DNA of 64,000 nt from Thermosynechococcus sp. HN-54 (lineage in GTDB: Bacteria; Cyanobacteriota; Cyanobacteriia; Thermosynechococcales; Thermosynechococcaceae). The notes under the pieces were generated by a model. It was not told where the DNA came from, did not search any database, and worked only from the letters and a program-made list of their open reading frames with translations. Both the position numbers and the translations under genes were made by a program. The stretch is taken from assembly GCF_023650955.1 (NCBI RefSeq), contig NZ_CP098039.1, positions 1,178,001 to 1,242,000 of the forward strand, read 5' to 3'. Positions 44,542-53,727 of the stretch are shown here, piece after piece; within the stretch, counting starts at the first letter, position 1, and every line of letters starts with the position of its first letter.

Positions 44542-45571
44542 ACAAATTGATAGTTTTCGGCAAAAAATGAAAGGATTCAAGTTCCTCCACTGGCTACTGG
44601 TTATGGCTATCCTCTGGGTGGGCATTAGCTTCTCTGCCCTCGCCATTCCAGCGCTAGATTACAACCCTTGGGAAGCCATCCAACTGCCAACAACCTCAAC
44701 GATTCTCGACATCAGCTTTATTGATCGCAATCATGGTTGGTTGGTGGGTGCCAACGCTACGTTGATGGAAACTCGCGATGGTGGTCAAACGTGGGAGCCA
44801 CGTACGCTGGTTTTAGATAATCCTGACTATCGCTTTAACAGCATTAGCTTCCAGGGCAATGAGGGTTGGATTGTTGGTGAGCCGCCAATTCTACTTCACA
44901 CGACCGATGGTGGCCAATCTTGGAACCAAATTCCCCTCGATCCCAAACTACCGGGTGCGCCTCGCTTTGTGAAAGCACTTGGCAGCGGCTCTGCGGAAAT
45001 GATGACCGATGTGGGAGCCATTTATCGTACCCAAGATGGTGGCAGAAACTGGCAGGCGTTAGTTCAAGAAGCCATTGGGGTCATGCGCAACCTTAACCGT
45101 TCCGCCTATGGGGAGTATGTGGCTGTCTCCTCGCGGGGAAGCTTTTATTCCACGTGGCAGCCGGGACAAACTGCTTGGCAACCCCACAACCGCACGACCT
45201 CGCGCCGTGTCCACAATATGGGGTTTACTCCTGATGGTCGCCTCTGGATGATTGTCAATGGCGGCAAAATCGCCTTCTCTGATCCAGAGAACTCTGAGAA
45301 CTGGGGAGAACTGCGCAGTCCTTTACGCCGCAATAGTGTTGGCTTCCTCGATCTGGCCTATCGAACCCCCAATGAAGTGTGGCTGGCAGGAGGTGCTGGC
45401 GTACTGCTGTGTAGCCAAGATGGCGGGCAAACGTGGCAGCAGGATGTGGACGTGAAAAACGTTCCCTCGAACTTTTATAAAATTCTCTTCTTTAGCCCCG
45501 ATCAAGGGTTCATCATTGGTCAGAAGGGAATCTTGCTGCGGTATGTTACTGATTTAACTGCCGCTACCTAA
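44531..45571 (+). CDS. ycf48: Photosystem II assembly factor Ycf48/HCF136
   Basis: Lumenal seven-bladed beta-propeller that helps early PSII reaction-centre assembly and chlorophyll delivery to D1. The 346-residue precursor has an N-terminal export signal (FKFLHWLLVMAILWVGISFSALA) and blades marked by the repeated T(R/Q)DGGQTW motif (TRDGGQTW, TTDGGQSW, TQDGGRNW, SQDGGQTW). Length is standard. It overlaps rubA by 11 nt, indicating coupled translation. The gene after it encodes a Rieske protein 112 bp downstream and is probably a separate unit. Confidence 0.95.
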   Translation: MFAKQIDSFRQKMKGFKFLHWLLVMAILWVGISFSALAIPALDYNPWEAIQLPTTSTILDISFIDRNHGWLVGANATLMETRDGGQTWEPRTLVLDNPDYRFNSISFQGNEGWIVGEPPILLHTTDGGQSWNQIPLDPKLPGAPRFVKALGSGSAEMMTDVGAIYRTQDGGRNWQALVQEAIGVMRNLNRSAYGEYVAVSSRGSFYSTWQPGQTAWQPHNRTTSRRVHNMGFTPDGRLWMIVNGGKIAFSDPENSENWGELRSPLRRNSVGFLDLAYRTPNEVWLAGGAGVLLCSQDGGQTWQQDVDVKNVPSNFYKILFFSPDQGFIIGQKGILLRYVTDLTAAT

Positions 45572-45683
45572 AGTCAAGAAAAGGTATATTGAAACCTGAT
45601 TCGGGGGCGATCGCTAGATCCGGCGATAAATGTCCCCTTTGTTTCCTTTTCATTTTCTGCCCAGCATCTGGTAGGATTGCGCC

Positions 45684-46757
45684 ATGACTTCCAGTAGCAC
45701 GGTATTTTCGCTCCATGAGGGCAGTAACTTTCTGCGCAACATCTGGTACTACGGCCTACCATCCGCTGACCTCAAACCGGGTCAGTGTCAAGCGAAGGTT
45801 CTCCTAGGGGAACCCATCCTATTTTGTCGTACCACCGCGGGCAAGCCCTTTGCTCTGCGCAATCTCTGCCCCCACCGTGGCATTCCCCTGCATTACGGTC
45901 GTTTTGATGGGGAAGAGGTAGAGTGTCCCTACCATGGTTGGCGCTTCAATGCCCATGGCCACTGTACCCTGATTCCCTCCCTCACCAGTGATAGTGATGT
46001 GGATTTGAAGCACTTTGGCGTGTTCAGCTATCCTGTGCGCGAGGTGCAGGGCAATCTCTGGATTTTTTTCCCGGCCAACGAGCGTGACACGAGTGAACCG
46101 ACCATAGAGGTGCCGCTAGTTCCCGGATTCAGTGCTGACACACAACCGCAAGCAGTGCAAAGGTTCATCTTTCCGGGACATCTAGATCAGGTGTTTATTA
46201 ACTTTATGGATCCCTCCCATGCGCCCTTTGTCCATGGGGCGTGGTGGTGGCGCAAGCGGGGCAAGCTCTTTGAGAAGGCAAAAACCTTTGATCCGTCGCC
46301 CTATGGCTTTACAATGCGGCGGCATCCCCTACTGCGCAAGTCGTGGGCACACCATATTCTAGGCGGCCATCCAGAGGTGGAAATTATCTATCGGCTGCCG
46401 GGAATTCGCATCGAAACCAACTATAGCGATCGCCACACCTTTTGCTTTCTGATTACCCTCACCCCGATTAATGATCGGGAAACCGAACTCACCGCCACCT
46501 ATTACTGGACGTTTCCGTGGCTAGCGCCCCTCAAGCCGTTTCTCGCTCCCCTCGCTCGCGAGTTTCTCAACCAAGATTTACGCATTATTGCCAAGCAAAG
46601 CGAAGGCCTAAAGTACAAGCCACCCTTGACGCTCATTAAAGAGGCAGATAACCAAGCCAAATGGTACTACCAGCTCAAGCGCGAGTATGAGAAAGCCACC
46701 CAAGAGGGACGAGCATTTGTCAACCCCCTGAAAACCCAAGTCCTGCGCTGGCGCTAA
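45684..46757 (+). CDS. Rieske-type non-heme oxygenase (PaO/CAO-like group)
   Basis: A 357-residue Rieske oxygenase. The [2Fe-2S] ligands are C-x-H in NLCPHRGIPL and C-x2-H in VECPYHGWRF; the catalytic iron site is NFMDPSHAPFVHG with the two histidines and the preceding Asp/Asn pattern. Cyanobacterial and plastid relatives act on chlorophyll breakdown products, choline or other hydrophobic substrates; which one applies here is unknown. No C-terminal transmembrane pair is obvious, though FPWLAPLKPFLAPL is moderately hydrophobic. It stands alone between ycf48 and fabI. Confidence 0.82.
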   Translation: MTSSSTVFSLHEGSNFLRNIWYYGLPSADLKPGQCQAKVLLGEPILFCRTTAGKPFALRNLCPHRGIPLHYGRFDGEEVECPYHGWRFNAHGHCTLIPSLTSDSDVDLKHFGVFSYPVREVQGNLWIFFPANERDTSEPTIEVPLVPGFSADTQPQAVQRFIFPGHLDQVFINFMDPSHAPFVHGAWWWRKRGKLFEKAKTFDPSPYGFTMRRHPLLRKSWAHHILGGHPEVEIIYRLPGIRIETNYSDRHTFCFLITLTPINDRETELTATYYWTFPWLAPLKPFLAPLAREFLNQDLRIIAKQSEGLKYKPPLTLIKEADNQAKWYYQLKREYEKATQEGRAFVNPLKTQVLRWR

Positions 46758-46767
46758 AGGCAGCAGC

Positions 46768-46788
46768 CCCTCTGGTACGATCAGAGGG
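46768..46788 (+). terminator. Hairpin between the Rieske gene and fabI
   Basis: CCCTCTG (46768-46774) and CAGAGGG (46782-46788) form a perfect 7-bp stem with a 7-base loop, 11 bp after the Rieske stop codon. It is followed by TTAGATCTTT and not by a clean T-run, so termination would be weak. Confidence 0.35.
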
Positions 46789-46814
46789 TTAGATCTTTCA
46801 CACCCTCTGTACCT

Positions 46815-47594
46815 ATGCTCCTAGACCTATCGGGAAAACGCGCCCTTGTCACAGGTATTGCTAATAACCGCTCGATTGCTTGGGGGATTGCCCAACAGCT
46901 CCATGCAGCGGGTGCCGAACTAGCAGTGACGTACCTTCCCGACGAGCGGGGGAAGCTGAAGCAAAAGGTCGAGGAACTCACTGCACCCCTGACCCCCAAA
47001 CTTCTCTTGCCCCTTGAGGTGCAGCAACCTCAACTAATTGACGAGGCCTTTGCGGCGATTCAATCCACATGGGGTGGCCTAGATATTTTGATTCACTGCT
47101 TGGCCTTTGCCCAAAAAGAAGATCTCAGTGGTGACTTTTCAGCCGTTTCCCTTGAAGGATTTAATCTCGCTCTCGACATCAGTGCCTACTCCCTCATTTC
47201 CCTTAGCCGTGCCGCTAAACCATTGATGACCAACGGCGGGTCAATCATTACCCTCACCTATTTGGGGGGTGTGCGGGTTGTGCCGAACTACAATGTCATG
47301 GGCATTGCCAAGGCAGCCCTAGAAATGAATGTGCGCTACCTAGCGGCAGAACTAGGGCCTCAGAATATTCGTGTCAATGGTATCTCCGCAGGTCCGATTC
47401 GTACGTTGGCCTCTTCGGCGGTGGGGGGGATTCTCGATATGATTCACCATGTGGAAGCCACAGCCCCCCTACGGCGTACTGTCACGCAAACGGAGGTGGG
47501 CACTGCAGCAGCCTTTCTGGCCAGTGATCTTGCCAGTGGGATTACGGGGCAAATTCTTTATGTTGACTCCGGCTACTGCATCATGGGGATGTAA
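46815..47594 (+). CDS. fabI: Enoyl-ACP reductase (NADH)
   Basis: Last reductive step of fatty acid elongation. The 259-residue SDR protein has the FabI nucleotide motif ALVTGIANNRSIAWGIAQ, HCLAFAQ, the Tyr-x6-Lys pair in YNVMGIAKAALEMNVRYLA, and GPIRTLASSAVGG in the substrate loop. Length and motifs are standard. The start at ATG 46815 places the conserved core at the usual distance. Vipp1 follows 47 bp downstream on the same strand. Confidence 0.96.
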   Translation: MLLDLSGKRALVTGIANNRSIAWGIAQQLHAAGAELAVTYLPDERGKLKQKVEELTAPLTPKLLLPLEVQQPQLIDEAFAAIQSTWGGLDILIHCLAFAQKEDLSGDFSAVSLEGFNLALDISAYSLISLSRAAKPLMTNGGSIITLTYLGGVRVVPNYNVMGIAKAALEMNVRYLAAELGPQNIRVNGISAGPIRTLASSAVGGILDMIHHVEATAPLRRTVTQTEVGTAAAFLASDLASGITGQILYVDSGYCIMGM

Positions 47595-47641
47595 AAGGCA
47601 TGCGCTAGAGTAGAGTTAGCGAGTTATTGACGAGGCAAAGC

Positions 47642-48487
47642 ATGGGTTTACTTGATCGTGTGGGCATGGTGATTCGCTCTAACCTCAATGCCCTAGTCAG
47701 TGCTGCCGAAGATCCAGAAAAAATTCTTGAGCAAACGATTATTGATATGAATGCCGACTTGGTGAAGTTACGCCAAGCGGTTGCTCAGGCCATTGCCGCC
47801 CAAAAACGACTCGAACAACAGTACACCCAAAATCTTAAGGATGCCCAGCAGTGGGAAGAGCGGGCACGGCTTGCCCTCAATAAGGGGGATGAAGCGCTTG
47901 CTCTCGAAGCCCTAAATCGCAAGAAAACAGCAGCAGATACCGCCGCTGCCCTTAAAGCCCAAGTGGATCAAATGGCGGTGCAGGTGAAAACCCTCAAGGA
48001 CAACTTGACGGCTCTTGAAAGCAAAATTTCGGAGGCGAAAACGAAGAAGGAAATGCTCAAGGCACGTGCCCGGGCAGCCAAGGCCTCTGAGCAAATTCAT
48101 CAGGCCGTCAGCAAGGTGGGCACCTCCAATGCGATGGCCGCATTTGAACGCATGGAAGATAAAGTTTTGCAAATGGAAGCCCGCTCACAAGCGATCGCTG
48201 AGCTGAGTGGCGATACGCTCGAAAGTAAATTCCAAGCGCTCCAAAGCAGTGCCAGCAAACAGGATGTGGAATTTGAACTGCTGGAAATGAAGCGGCAGAT
48301 GGGTTTGTTGCCCGATGCCCCCTCTGCGGGGACGCTCCCCCAGAGTTCCCCTAGCACCAGTCAGTTGAATATCAACATCAACGTTTCTACGCCAGAAGTG
48401 CAGGACACGCCACGCACCAGTTCGTCGCCTCAGAGTAAATCTATTGATGACGATATGGCAGAACTCCGCCGCCTACTGGATAGTTAA
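47642..48487 (+). CDS. vipp1: Membrane-remodelling ESCRT-III-like protein Vipp1/IM30
   Basis: PspA/Vipp1 family protein that forms rings and rods on membranes and is needed for thylakoid biogenesis and repair. The 281-residue product starts MGLLDRVGMVIRSNLNALV (amphipathic helix 0), continues as a long coiled coil, and carries the Vipp1-specific C-terminal extension: a Ser/Pro/Gln-rich linker followed by the short helix DDDMAELRRLLDS, absent from bacterial PspA. ATG 47642 is chosen over the upstream frame. The tRNA-Lys gene follows in the opposite direction. Confidence 0.95.
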   Translation: MGLLDRVGMVIRSNLNALVSAAEDPEKILEQTIIDMNADLVKLRQAVAQAIAAQKRLEQQYTQNLKDAQQWEERARLALNKGDEALALEALNRKKTAADTAAALKAQVDQMAVQVKTLKDNLTALESKISEAKTKKEMLKARARAAKASEQIHQAVSKVGTSNAMAAFERMEDKVLQMEARSQAIAELSGDTLESKFQALQSSASKQDVEFELLEMKRQMGLLPDAPSAGTLPQSSPSTSQLNININVSTPEVQDTPRTSSSPQSKSIDDDMAELRRLLDS

Positions 48488-48493
48488 CCTGAA

Positions 48494-48565
48494 TGGGTCG
48501 CCTGGGATTCGAACCCAAGACCAATCGGTTAAAAGCCGAGTGCTCTACCGCTGAGCTAGCGACCC
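48494..48565 (-). tRNA. trnK: tRNA-Lys (TTT)
   Basis: A 72-nt cloverleaf on the minus strand: acceptor GGGTCGC/GCGACCC, D-arm AGCTCAGCGGTAGAGC, anticodon loop CTTTTAA with anticodon TTT, T-arm GGGTTCGAATCCC, discriminator A. CCA is not encoded. Confidence 0.97.
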
Positions 48566-48619
48566 GCGCTGTTTCGCAGCTTTTTCAGTATAGAGAAAAC
48601 CCCCTGCAAAGACAAGGGG

Positions 48620-49402
48620 TTAGGGGGAAAGCCAGTGGGGAAATTCACAAAATTGTTTTAGGTTGAGGAGATGGATGCGTGGATCTGCCTCGGCTTGGGC
48701 GCGATCGCCCGCAGTGGTATAGCCCCATGTGGCCAAGAAGAGTTCTGTTGCCCCTAGCGCTGGTGTGGCTGCGACCTGTAAAAGCGCTCCAAGGCGATCT
48801 TCGACAAACCACAGAGGGGCGCCATAGGTGGACTGGAGGGCTTGAAGAATCACGGGCTTGGGCTGCTGCTGCTCTTTGCCATAAATGGCCTCAGGGGGAA
48901 AGGAAACGCCCGCTTGCTCCAGCAAATAGGTGACAAAACGCTGTTCCTTGGTGGTGACAATCGCTAGGGGTTGCCCCTGAGCCTGCCAGCGTTGCAGAGC
49001 AGCTATGACACCGTCATAAAAGTCATGGAGCGCTAACCAGCTTGGCCAATCGGTTTGAATCCAGCGATCGCGTAGGCTATCCACCCGCTGTCCCAAATCC
49101 GCAGCAGTGAGATGATATTTGGCAAGTAGGCGATCGCGCACCGTTGGCCAGTCTTGGAGAATCTCTGGAGTAGGGGTACCTTCAACAATTGCCCGCAGCA
49201 GCAGTGGCATCTCCCAACCCACCGTAATCACAGGCCGCAGTTGGCCAAATTGATGCTCGAGGGTTTCAAGGGAAAGCGCAATCGTCTGGTCAGGCCACAC
49301 CTGCTGATAGACCCGCCAACTGGTTTGGAAATATTCCCGTAGGCCATTGCAGAGCACGCCATCAAAATCTAAGGCCAGAAGGCGAGGAAGAAGTTGTCCC
49401 AT
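48620..49402 (-). CDS. HAD-superfamily hydrolase
   Basis: A 260-residue phosphatase-like protein. Motif I is LLALDFDGVLC (DxD), motif II LAIVTTK (T), motif III the lysine in GKEQQQPKP and motif IV VEDRLGAL. A helical cap domain lies between residues 20 and 140. It resembles phosphoglycolate phosphatase-like and uncharacterised cyanobacterial HAD proteins; the substrate cannot be told. It is located between two tRNA genes on the same strand. Confidence 0.85.
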   Translation of the reverse strand: MGQLLPRLLALDFDGVLCNGLREYFQTSWRVYQQVWPDQTIALSLETLEHQFGQLRPVITVGWEMPLLLRAIVEGTPTPEILQDWPTVRDRLLAKYHLTAADLGQRVDSLRDRWIQTDWPSWLALHDFYDGVIAALQRWQAQGQPLAIVTTKEQRFVTYLLEQAGVSFPPEAIYGKEQQQPKPVILQALQSTYGAPLWFVEDRLGALLQVAATPALGATELFLATWGYTTAGDRAQAEADPRIHLLNLKQFCEFPHWLSP

Positions 49403-49419
49403 AATTCACAAAAAACGAA

Positions 49420-49491
49420 CTGGGGCGGGAGGATTCGAACCCCCGAATGGCGGGACCAAAACCCGCTGCCTTACCGCTTGGCGACACCCCA
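49420..49491 (-). tRNA. trnQ: tRNA-Gln (TTG)
   Basis: A 72-nt cloverleaf on the minus strand: acceptor TGGGGTG/CGCCCCA with discriminator G, anticodon stem GCGGG/CCCGC with anticodon TTG, T-arm GGGGGTTCGAATCCTCC. The weak U1-A72 pair and G73 are typical for bacterial tRNA-Gln. CCA is not encoded. Confidence 0.96.
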
Positions 49492-49560
49492 TTGCATCGC
49501 TTTGTTAGCATAGCAAGTTTGGCTTGCTTTGTTCAAGGGATAAGCGGATTTTTTTCCTGC

Positions 49561-50571
49561 CTAAATGCTGTAGTAGAGGGGAAAAGACTTTGCCTCCCTT
49601 GGCTTAATAAAGACCTGTTGTTGGGGTTCAAGGCGCAGTTCATCAAATCGCTCCCGCGATAGGTGAGCCATCAATTCCTGCCCATCATCGAGGCGCAGTT
49701 CCACCTGAATTTCCCAGCCGAGGTGAATAATACGGTGGATGCGAGCTGAGACCGTATTGCCATTAGGACTGGTTTCAATAATGATGTCGCGGGGGCGTAG
49801 AAAAATATCGCAGTGGGGGGCATTGTCTTCGGTTGGCTGAAAGACGCGGGAGCGCAAGACGTTCACAGGACCAATAAAGCTCATGACGAAGGGGCTGGCG
49901 GGATGGTCGTAAATTTCCGCGGGGGTACCCACCTGCTCCACTTGGCCTTTGTTCATGACGACAATTTGATCCGCCACTTCCATGGCTTCCTCTTGGTCGT
50001 GGGTCACGAAGACCGTTGTCACATGGACATCATCGTGGAGGTGGCGCAGCCATGCTCGCAGTTCCTTGCGCACCTTGGCATCGAGGGCACCAAAGGGTTC
50101 ATCCAGTAACAGCACCTTCGGTTCGACGGCAAGGGCACGGGCAAGGGCTACTCGCTGACGTTGTCCCCCCGATAACTGGGAGGGATAGCGATCGCCCAAA
50201 CCCGATAGCTGCACCAACTCTAGCAATTCCTCAACACGGGCTTTAATCTTGGCGCGGGGCACCTTGCGCAACTCTAGACCAAAGGCGATATTTTGGCGCA
50301 CCGTCATGTGCTTAAAGAGGGCATAGTGCTGAAAGACAAAACCGATATTGCGCTCCTGCACACTTTGATACGTGGCATCCTTGCCCGTGAGCAGAATCCG
50401 GCCAGTATCGGGCATCTCTAGACCCGCAATCAGCCGCAGCAGTGTGGATTTACCAGACCCTGAAGGCCCCAACAGCGCCACCAAAGAGCCACTGGCAATA
50501 TCCAAATCCACCTGCCTGACCGCTTGAAAGGAGCCAAAGGACTTAGAAACATTTTCAATGGTGATGCCCAT
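49561..50571 (-). CDS. cysA: Sulfate/thiosulfate ABC transporter ATP-binding protein
   Basis: A 336-residue ATPase of the CysA type: Walker [11 protein letters not shown]-loop FVFQHYALF, signature [15 protein letters not shown], Walker [12 protein letters not shown] and H-loop VTHDQEEAM. The C-terminal TOBE-like domain ([25 protein letters not shown]) is typical of sulfate importers. [19 protein letters not shown]-like sequence ([14 protein letters not shown]) strongly favours CysA. The permease and binding-protein genes are not in this window. Confidence 0.92.
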   Translation of the reverse strand: MGITIENVSKSFGSFQAVRQVDLDIASGSLVALLGPSGSGKSTLLRLIAGLEMPDTGRILLTGKDATYQSVQERNIGFVFQHYALFKHMTVRQNIAFGLELRKVPRAKIKARVEELLELVQLSGLGDRYPSQLSGGQRQRVALARALAVEPKVLLLDEPFGALDAKVRKELRAWLRHLHDDVHVTTVFVTHDQEEAMEVADQIVVMNKGQVEQVGTPAEIYDHPASPFVMSFIGPVNVLRSRVFQPTEDNAPHCDIFLRPRDIIIETSPNGNTVSARIHRIIHLGWEIQVELRLDDGQELMAHLSRERFDELRLEPQQQVFIKPREAKSFPLYYSI

Positions 50572-50772
50572 AGCACTGCCAGCAATACTCTAGTTTCTCT
50601 ATAAGATTACCGTAGTTTTGAGGGCTTGTGTTTTTGTCAATCCGGTCAATCCCCTCTCAACAATCCTTAGTCACAGTCAAACCCATGAATGACGCTACTC
50701 CTCGTCAAGATGATCGTCTAAGAGACTTGTCATAGCCCCTAGACGCTTGCTAGAATTATGAAGCACTTTCAG

Positions 50773-50845
<73 letters not shown>

Positions 50846-50862
50846 TCGGCCCCAAAGGGCGC

Positions 50863-51540
50863 CTTGTTTCGCTCCTACCGAGTGCCACAGAAATTATTGC
50901 TGCCCTAGGATTGACACCGTTTCTTGTGGGGCGCAGCCATGAATGCGACTATCCGCCAGAGGTCAAGGCATTACCTGTTTGTACACGGCCAAGGTTAGAT
51001 GCACAGCAGTCGAGCTTAGCGATTGATCGGGCGGTTCAAGGCCTCCTGCGATCCGCATTGGGCATTTATGACTTGGAACTGGGCACTTTGCAAACACTAA
51101 AACCCACCCACATCATTACCCAAGATCAGTGCGATGTTTGTGCGGTAACCTTTGCAGAAGTCCAGCGGGCGATCGCCAGACTCTTTGAGCCACCACCGCA
51201 GTTAATTTCCCTCCAACCCCATTGCCTTGAGGATGTCTGGCAGGATATTCGGCGGGTGGGTCTTGCCCTCGGTGTCTCTCCCGACCCCCTACTGAATTCG
51301 CTACACACCAGAATTCATGCCTGTCAAGCATGGGTGAGCGATCGCCCGCGGCGGCAAGTCGTAACCATTGAATGGATTGACCCCCTCATGGCCAGTGGCA
51401 ATTGGGTACCGGAATTGATTGCCCTCGCGGGGGGTGAAAATGTCCTCGGTACAGCAGGAAAACATTCCCCCTACATTGAGTGGTCAACACTGCTGGCGAT
51501 CGACTCAGAGGTAATCATTGTCATGCCCTGCGGCTTTGAC
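50863..51540 (+). pseudogene. Cobalamin/siderophore ABC binding-protein (BtuF-like), 5' part
   Basis: From codon LVSLLPSATEI at 50863 the frame shows a periplasmic-binding-protein fold of the helical-backbone (BtuF/FecB) group: GLTPFLVGRSHECDYPPEV, PTHIITQDQCDVCAV, ISLQPHCLEDVWQDI, VVTIEWIDPLMASGNWVPEL and VIIVMPCGFD. No ATG, GTG or TTG in frame exists between the tRNA-Phe gene and the conserved start; the only in-frame starts are inside or before the tRNA (ATG 50758). An IS200/IS605 element splits the gene after Asp at 51540. No signal peptide is present, so it may act in the cytosol or be defective. Confidence 0.85.
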
Positions 51541-51589
51541 CAAAAACATTGGGATGCAAGCCCCGTCCTGCTACGCACGACCTAACGGT

Positions 51590-51994
51590 CTACAAGGACG
51601 GCTTTTTTTGATTTCTCATGTACTCAATCAGCACCTTGATAGGGGCACCGCCAACCGACACGGCAAAGTAACTGGGACTCCATAGGGCAGCTTTGCCGTG
51701 AGGCTTTTTGTATCCAGCCTGTCCATACCGTCTACTGGAAACCCCTTTTAGGGCATTCACGATTTTTGATATAGACAACTTTGGTGGATACTCAATCAAG
51801 GCGTGGATGTGATCAGACTCCCCGCTGATTTCCAAGATCTCGAAATTCATCTGCTTTGCAACGTGCCGGAAGACTTCTTCTATGAGCACAAGCTCTTCAG
51901 CAGAAAACACATGTTTTCCATCCTTGGTTACACAGACCAAGTGAGCCCTTAAGTCTGTAACGCTGTGCCTTTCCCGCCTAAAACTTATTGTCAT
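51590..51994 (-). CDS. tnpA: IS200-type HUH transposase TnpA
   Basis: A 134-residue Y1 single-strand transposase. The HUH pair is H62-I-H64 in SDHIHALIEYPP and the nucleophile is probably Tyr125 in VLIEYMRNQ. SPSYFAVSVGGAPI is the usual block before it. ATG 51994 (MTISFRRERHSV) is preferred over the frame from 52144, whose N-terminal half runs into tnpB. It should cut and join single-stranded transposon ends at the hairpins. Confidence 0.93.
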   Translation of the reverse strand: MTISFRRERHSVTDLRAHLVCVTKDGKHVFSAEELVLIEEVFRHVAKQMNFEILEISGESDHIHALIEYPPKLSISKIVNALKGVSSRRYGQAGYKKPHGKAALWSPSYFAVSVGGAPIKVLIEYMRNQKKPSL

Positions 51995-52044
51995 AGATGC
52001 TAGGCCAAGTATAATATGAGCACAGACCAATTCTACCAACCCCA

Positions 52045-53217
52045 GTGAAAGTCCGATACCAGTACAGAATCTACCCAACTCTAGGGCAACAGGCCAAACT
52101 TGCCCGGCTGTTCGGTTGTTGTCGTGTCGTCTGGAATGATGCACTGGCGTTAATCAAATCAATCCCAAAGGGCGAGAAGTGGCCAAGCAATACTGAATTG
52201 CAGAAGCTCTGTATCACTCAGGCCAAGAAGCTGGAGGGGCGGAAATGGCTGTCAGAAGTTAGCAACATTCCCTTGCAGCAGTCGATCCGAGACCTAGCAG
52301 CCGCCTTGAAGAACTTCTTTGAGTCTCGGAAAGGGAGGCAGGTTGGATTCCCTCGCTTCAAGAAGAAAACCAACGAGCAGTCCGCGCGGTTCACGAGAGG
52401 CGGTTTTGCAATCAAGGGGAAGAAGGTTTACCTCGCCAAGATGGGTGAAGTCAAAATCAAGTGGTCTAGACCGCTGCCCGCTGAACCGAGTTCTGTGACA
52501 GTCATCAAAGACTGCGCTGGACGATATTTTCTCAGCTTTGTGGTTGAGGTTGAACCTGTTCACATCGAACCTAAGAACCAAGGGGTCGGCGTGGATTTGG
52601 GATTGGAAACGCTCGCCACATTGAGCACGGGTGAAAAGGTGAAAGCGCCCGACACCAGTGCGTTAGACCGCAAACTCCGTAAAGGGAAGCGCAAACTTGC
52701 CAGAGCAGTAAAAAGCTCAAAGCGGTACGAACGGTTGCGGATTGCGATTGCTCGTATTGAGTCCAAACAGCGTCATATACGCAAGGACTTCAACCAAAAG
52801 CTGGCAACTCGTTTAGTTCGAGACAACAGCGTGGTAGTGCTGGAAGACTTAAATGTCTCTGGCATGATGAAAAATCGGCGGCTGGCAAGAGCGATTCATC
52901 GAGCGGGCTGGCGGCAAATCAGAACGATGTGTGAGGCCAAGGGCAAGATGATTGCAGGGCGGGAAGTGAGAACCATCAACCGATGGGAGCCAACTTCTCA
53001 GGTCTGCTCTTGTTGTGGGTATCGATGGGGTAAGTTAGACCTCTCGATTCGGTCTGTAGTTTGCCTAAACTGTGGGGCTGAACACGATAGAGATGAGAAT
53101 GCTAGCAAAAATATTGAGGCGGCAGGACTATGCCGACCTGAATGGGCGGACGCTAAGCAGTGTAAGACCTCCGTGGAGGCAGTTGCTTGTCCGCCTACCC
53201 GTCAGGAGTCAGCTTAA
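52045..53217 (+). CDS. tnpB: RNA-guided endonuclease TnpB
   Basis: A 390-residue TnpB, the ancestor type of Cas12. The RuvC catalytic residues are present: D184 in [13 protein letters not shown]267 in [11 protein letters not shown] and the final Asp in [11 protein letters not shown]. The zinc finger is C321-x2-C324 and C340-x2-C343. Start is GTG 52045. The N-terminal helical domain ([20 protein letters not shown]) is intact. It should use an RNA made from the 3' end of the element as guide, cleaving DNA next to a TTTGAC- or TTGAC-like motif. Its start is 51 bp from that of tnpA. Confidence 0.94.
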   Translation: MKVRYQYRIYPTLGQQAKLARLFGCCRVVWNDALALIKSIPKGEKWPSNTELQKLCITQAKKLEGRKWLSEVSNIPLQQSIRDLAAALKNFFESRKGRQVGFPRFKKKTNEQSARFTRGGFAIKGKKVYLAKMGEVKIKWSRPLPAEPSSVTVIKDCAGRYFLSFVVEVEPVHIEPKNQGVGVDLGLETLATLSTGEKVKAPDTSALDRKLRKGKRKLARAVKSSKRYERLRIAIARIESKQRHIRKDFNQKLATRLVRDNSVVVLEDLNVSGMMKNRRLARAIHRAGWRQIRTMCEAKGKMIAGREVRTINRWEPTSQVCSCCGYRWGKLDLSIRSVVCLNCGAEHDRDENASKNIEAAGLCRPEWADAKQCKTSVEAVACPPTRQESA

Positions 53218-53286
53218 TGCTGGCAGACTGGGAATCCTCGCGCCTTTAGGCCGAGGAGGATGTCAACTCGAACGCACCCGTCAAGA
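53218..53286 (+). ncRNA. Predicted 3' end and guide of the TnpB omega-RNA
   Basis: In this family the guide RNA is made from the end of tnpB plus the right end of the element. Here it would run through the right-end hairpin (53235-53257) to 53266 and then into flanking DNA. The guide would be about 16-20 nt from 53267, reading CTCGAACGCACCCG, which belongs to the interrupted BtuF-like gene. The 5' limit, inside tnpB, cannot be placed by eye. Confidence 0.4.
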
Positions 53287-53521
53287 ACTTAATCAAGCCG
53301 TGCAAACCTATCCCCAGTGGCAGCAACTGCGTGCCCTGCAAACAGGTCAACTGTATATTGTTGATGGCAATGCCTATTTCAACCGCCCCGGCCCGCGCTT
53401 AGTGGATTCCCTTGAAATTCTCGTCGAGATTCTCCACCCGCCCCAAGAACCGAAATTTCAAGGCGTGGGTTGGCAACCCTACCGCCCTTTTCACAAAGAT
53501 CGCACACGCTCAAAGCCGTGA
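53267..53521 (+). pseudogene. BtuF-like binding protein, 3' part
   Basis: The 84 codons continue the interrupted gene in the same frame: [40 protein letters not shown] and [15 protein letters not shown] are the usual C-terminal blocks of these binding proteins. Joined to the 5' part, Asp at 51540 is followed by Leu at 53267 with no lost codon. By itself the fragment has no start signal, so it is not expected to be made. Confidence 0.88.
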
Positions 53522-53727
53522 AAGCCAGTGCAGGAAAGGATTTGCTTTCCTCTACCTAATTTCAGAAAAGGGCCCGAAGCACTATCCCATCATCCAAACA
53601 ATAAATCTGAAGAAAAGATAAAAATTACCCGTTGCAGATTTGGCTATTTCGCCTAAGATGGGGGAAACTCAAATGATCTCATTGATCCCCTGCCGTTGTC
53701 CCAAATACATCAATAGGCAAATTTCCT

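Larger units (their letters stand above)
51541..53266 (+). mobile_element. IS200/IS605-family element with tnpA and tnpB
   Basis: About 1726 bp inserted directly after TTTGAC in the BtuF-like gene, without target duplication, as expected for this peel-and-paste family. The left end has an imperfect hairpin (AGCC-CC-GTCCT and AGGACGGCT, 51559-51603) followed by seven T residues, which would also terminate the broken host transcript. The right end has a hairpin TCCTCG-C-GCCT-TT-AGGC-CGAGGA at 53235-53257, nine bases before the boundary. tnpA and tnpB are divergent and both look intact. Joining 51540 to 53267 restores the host frame. Confidence 0.92.
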
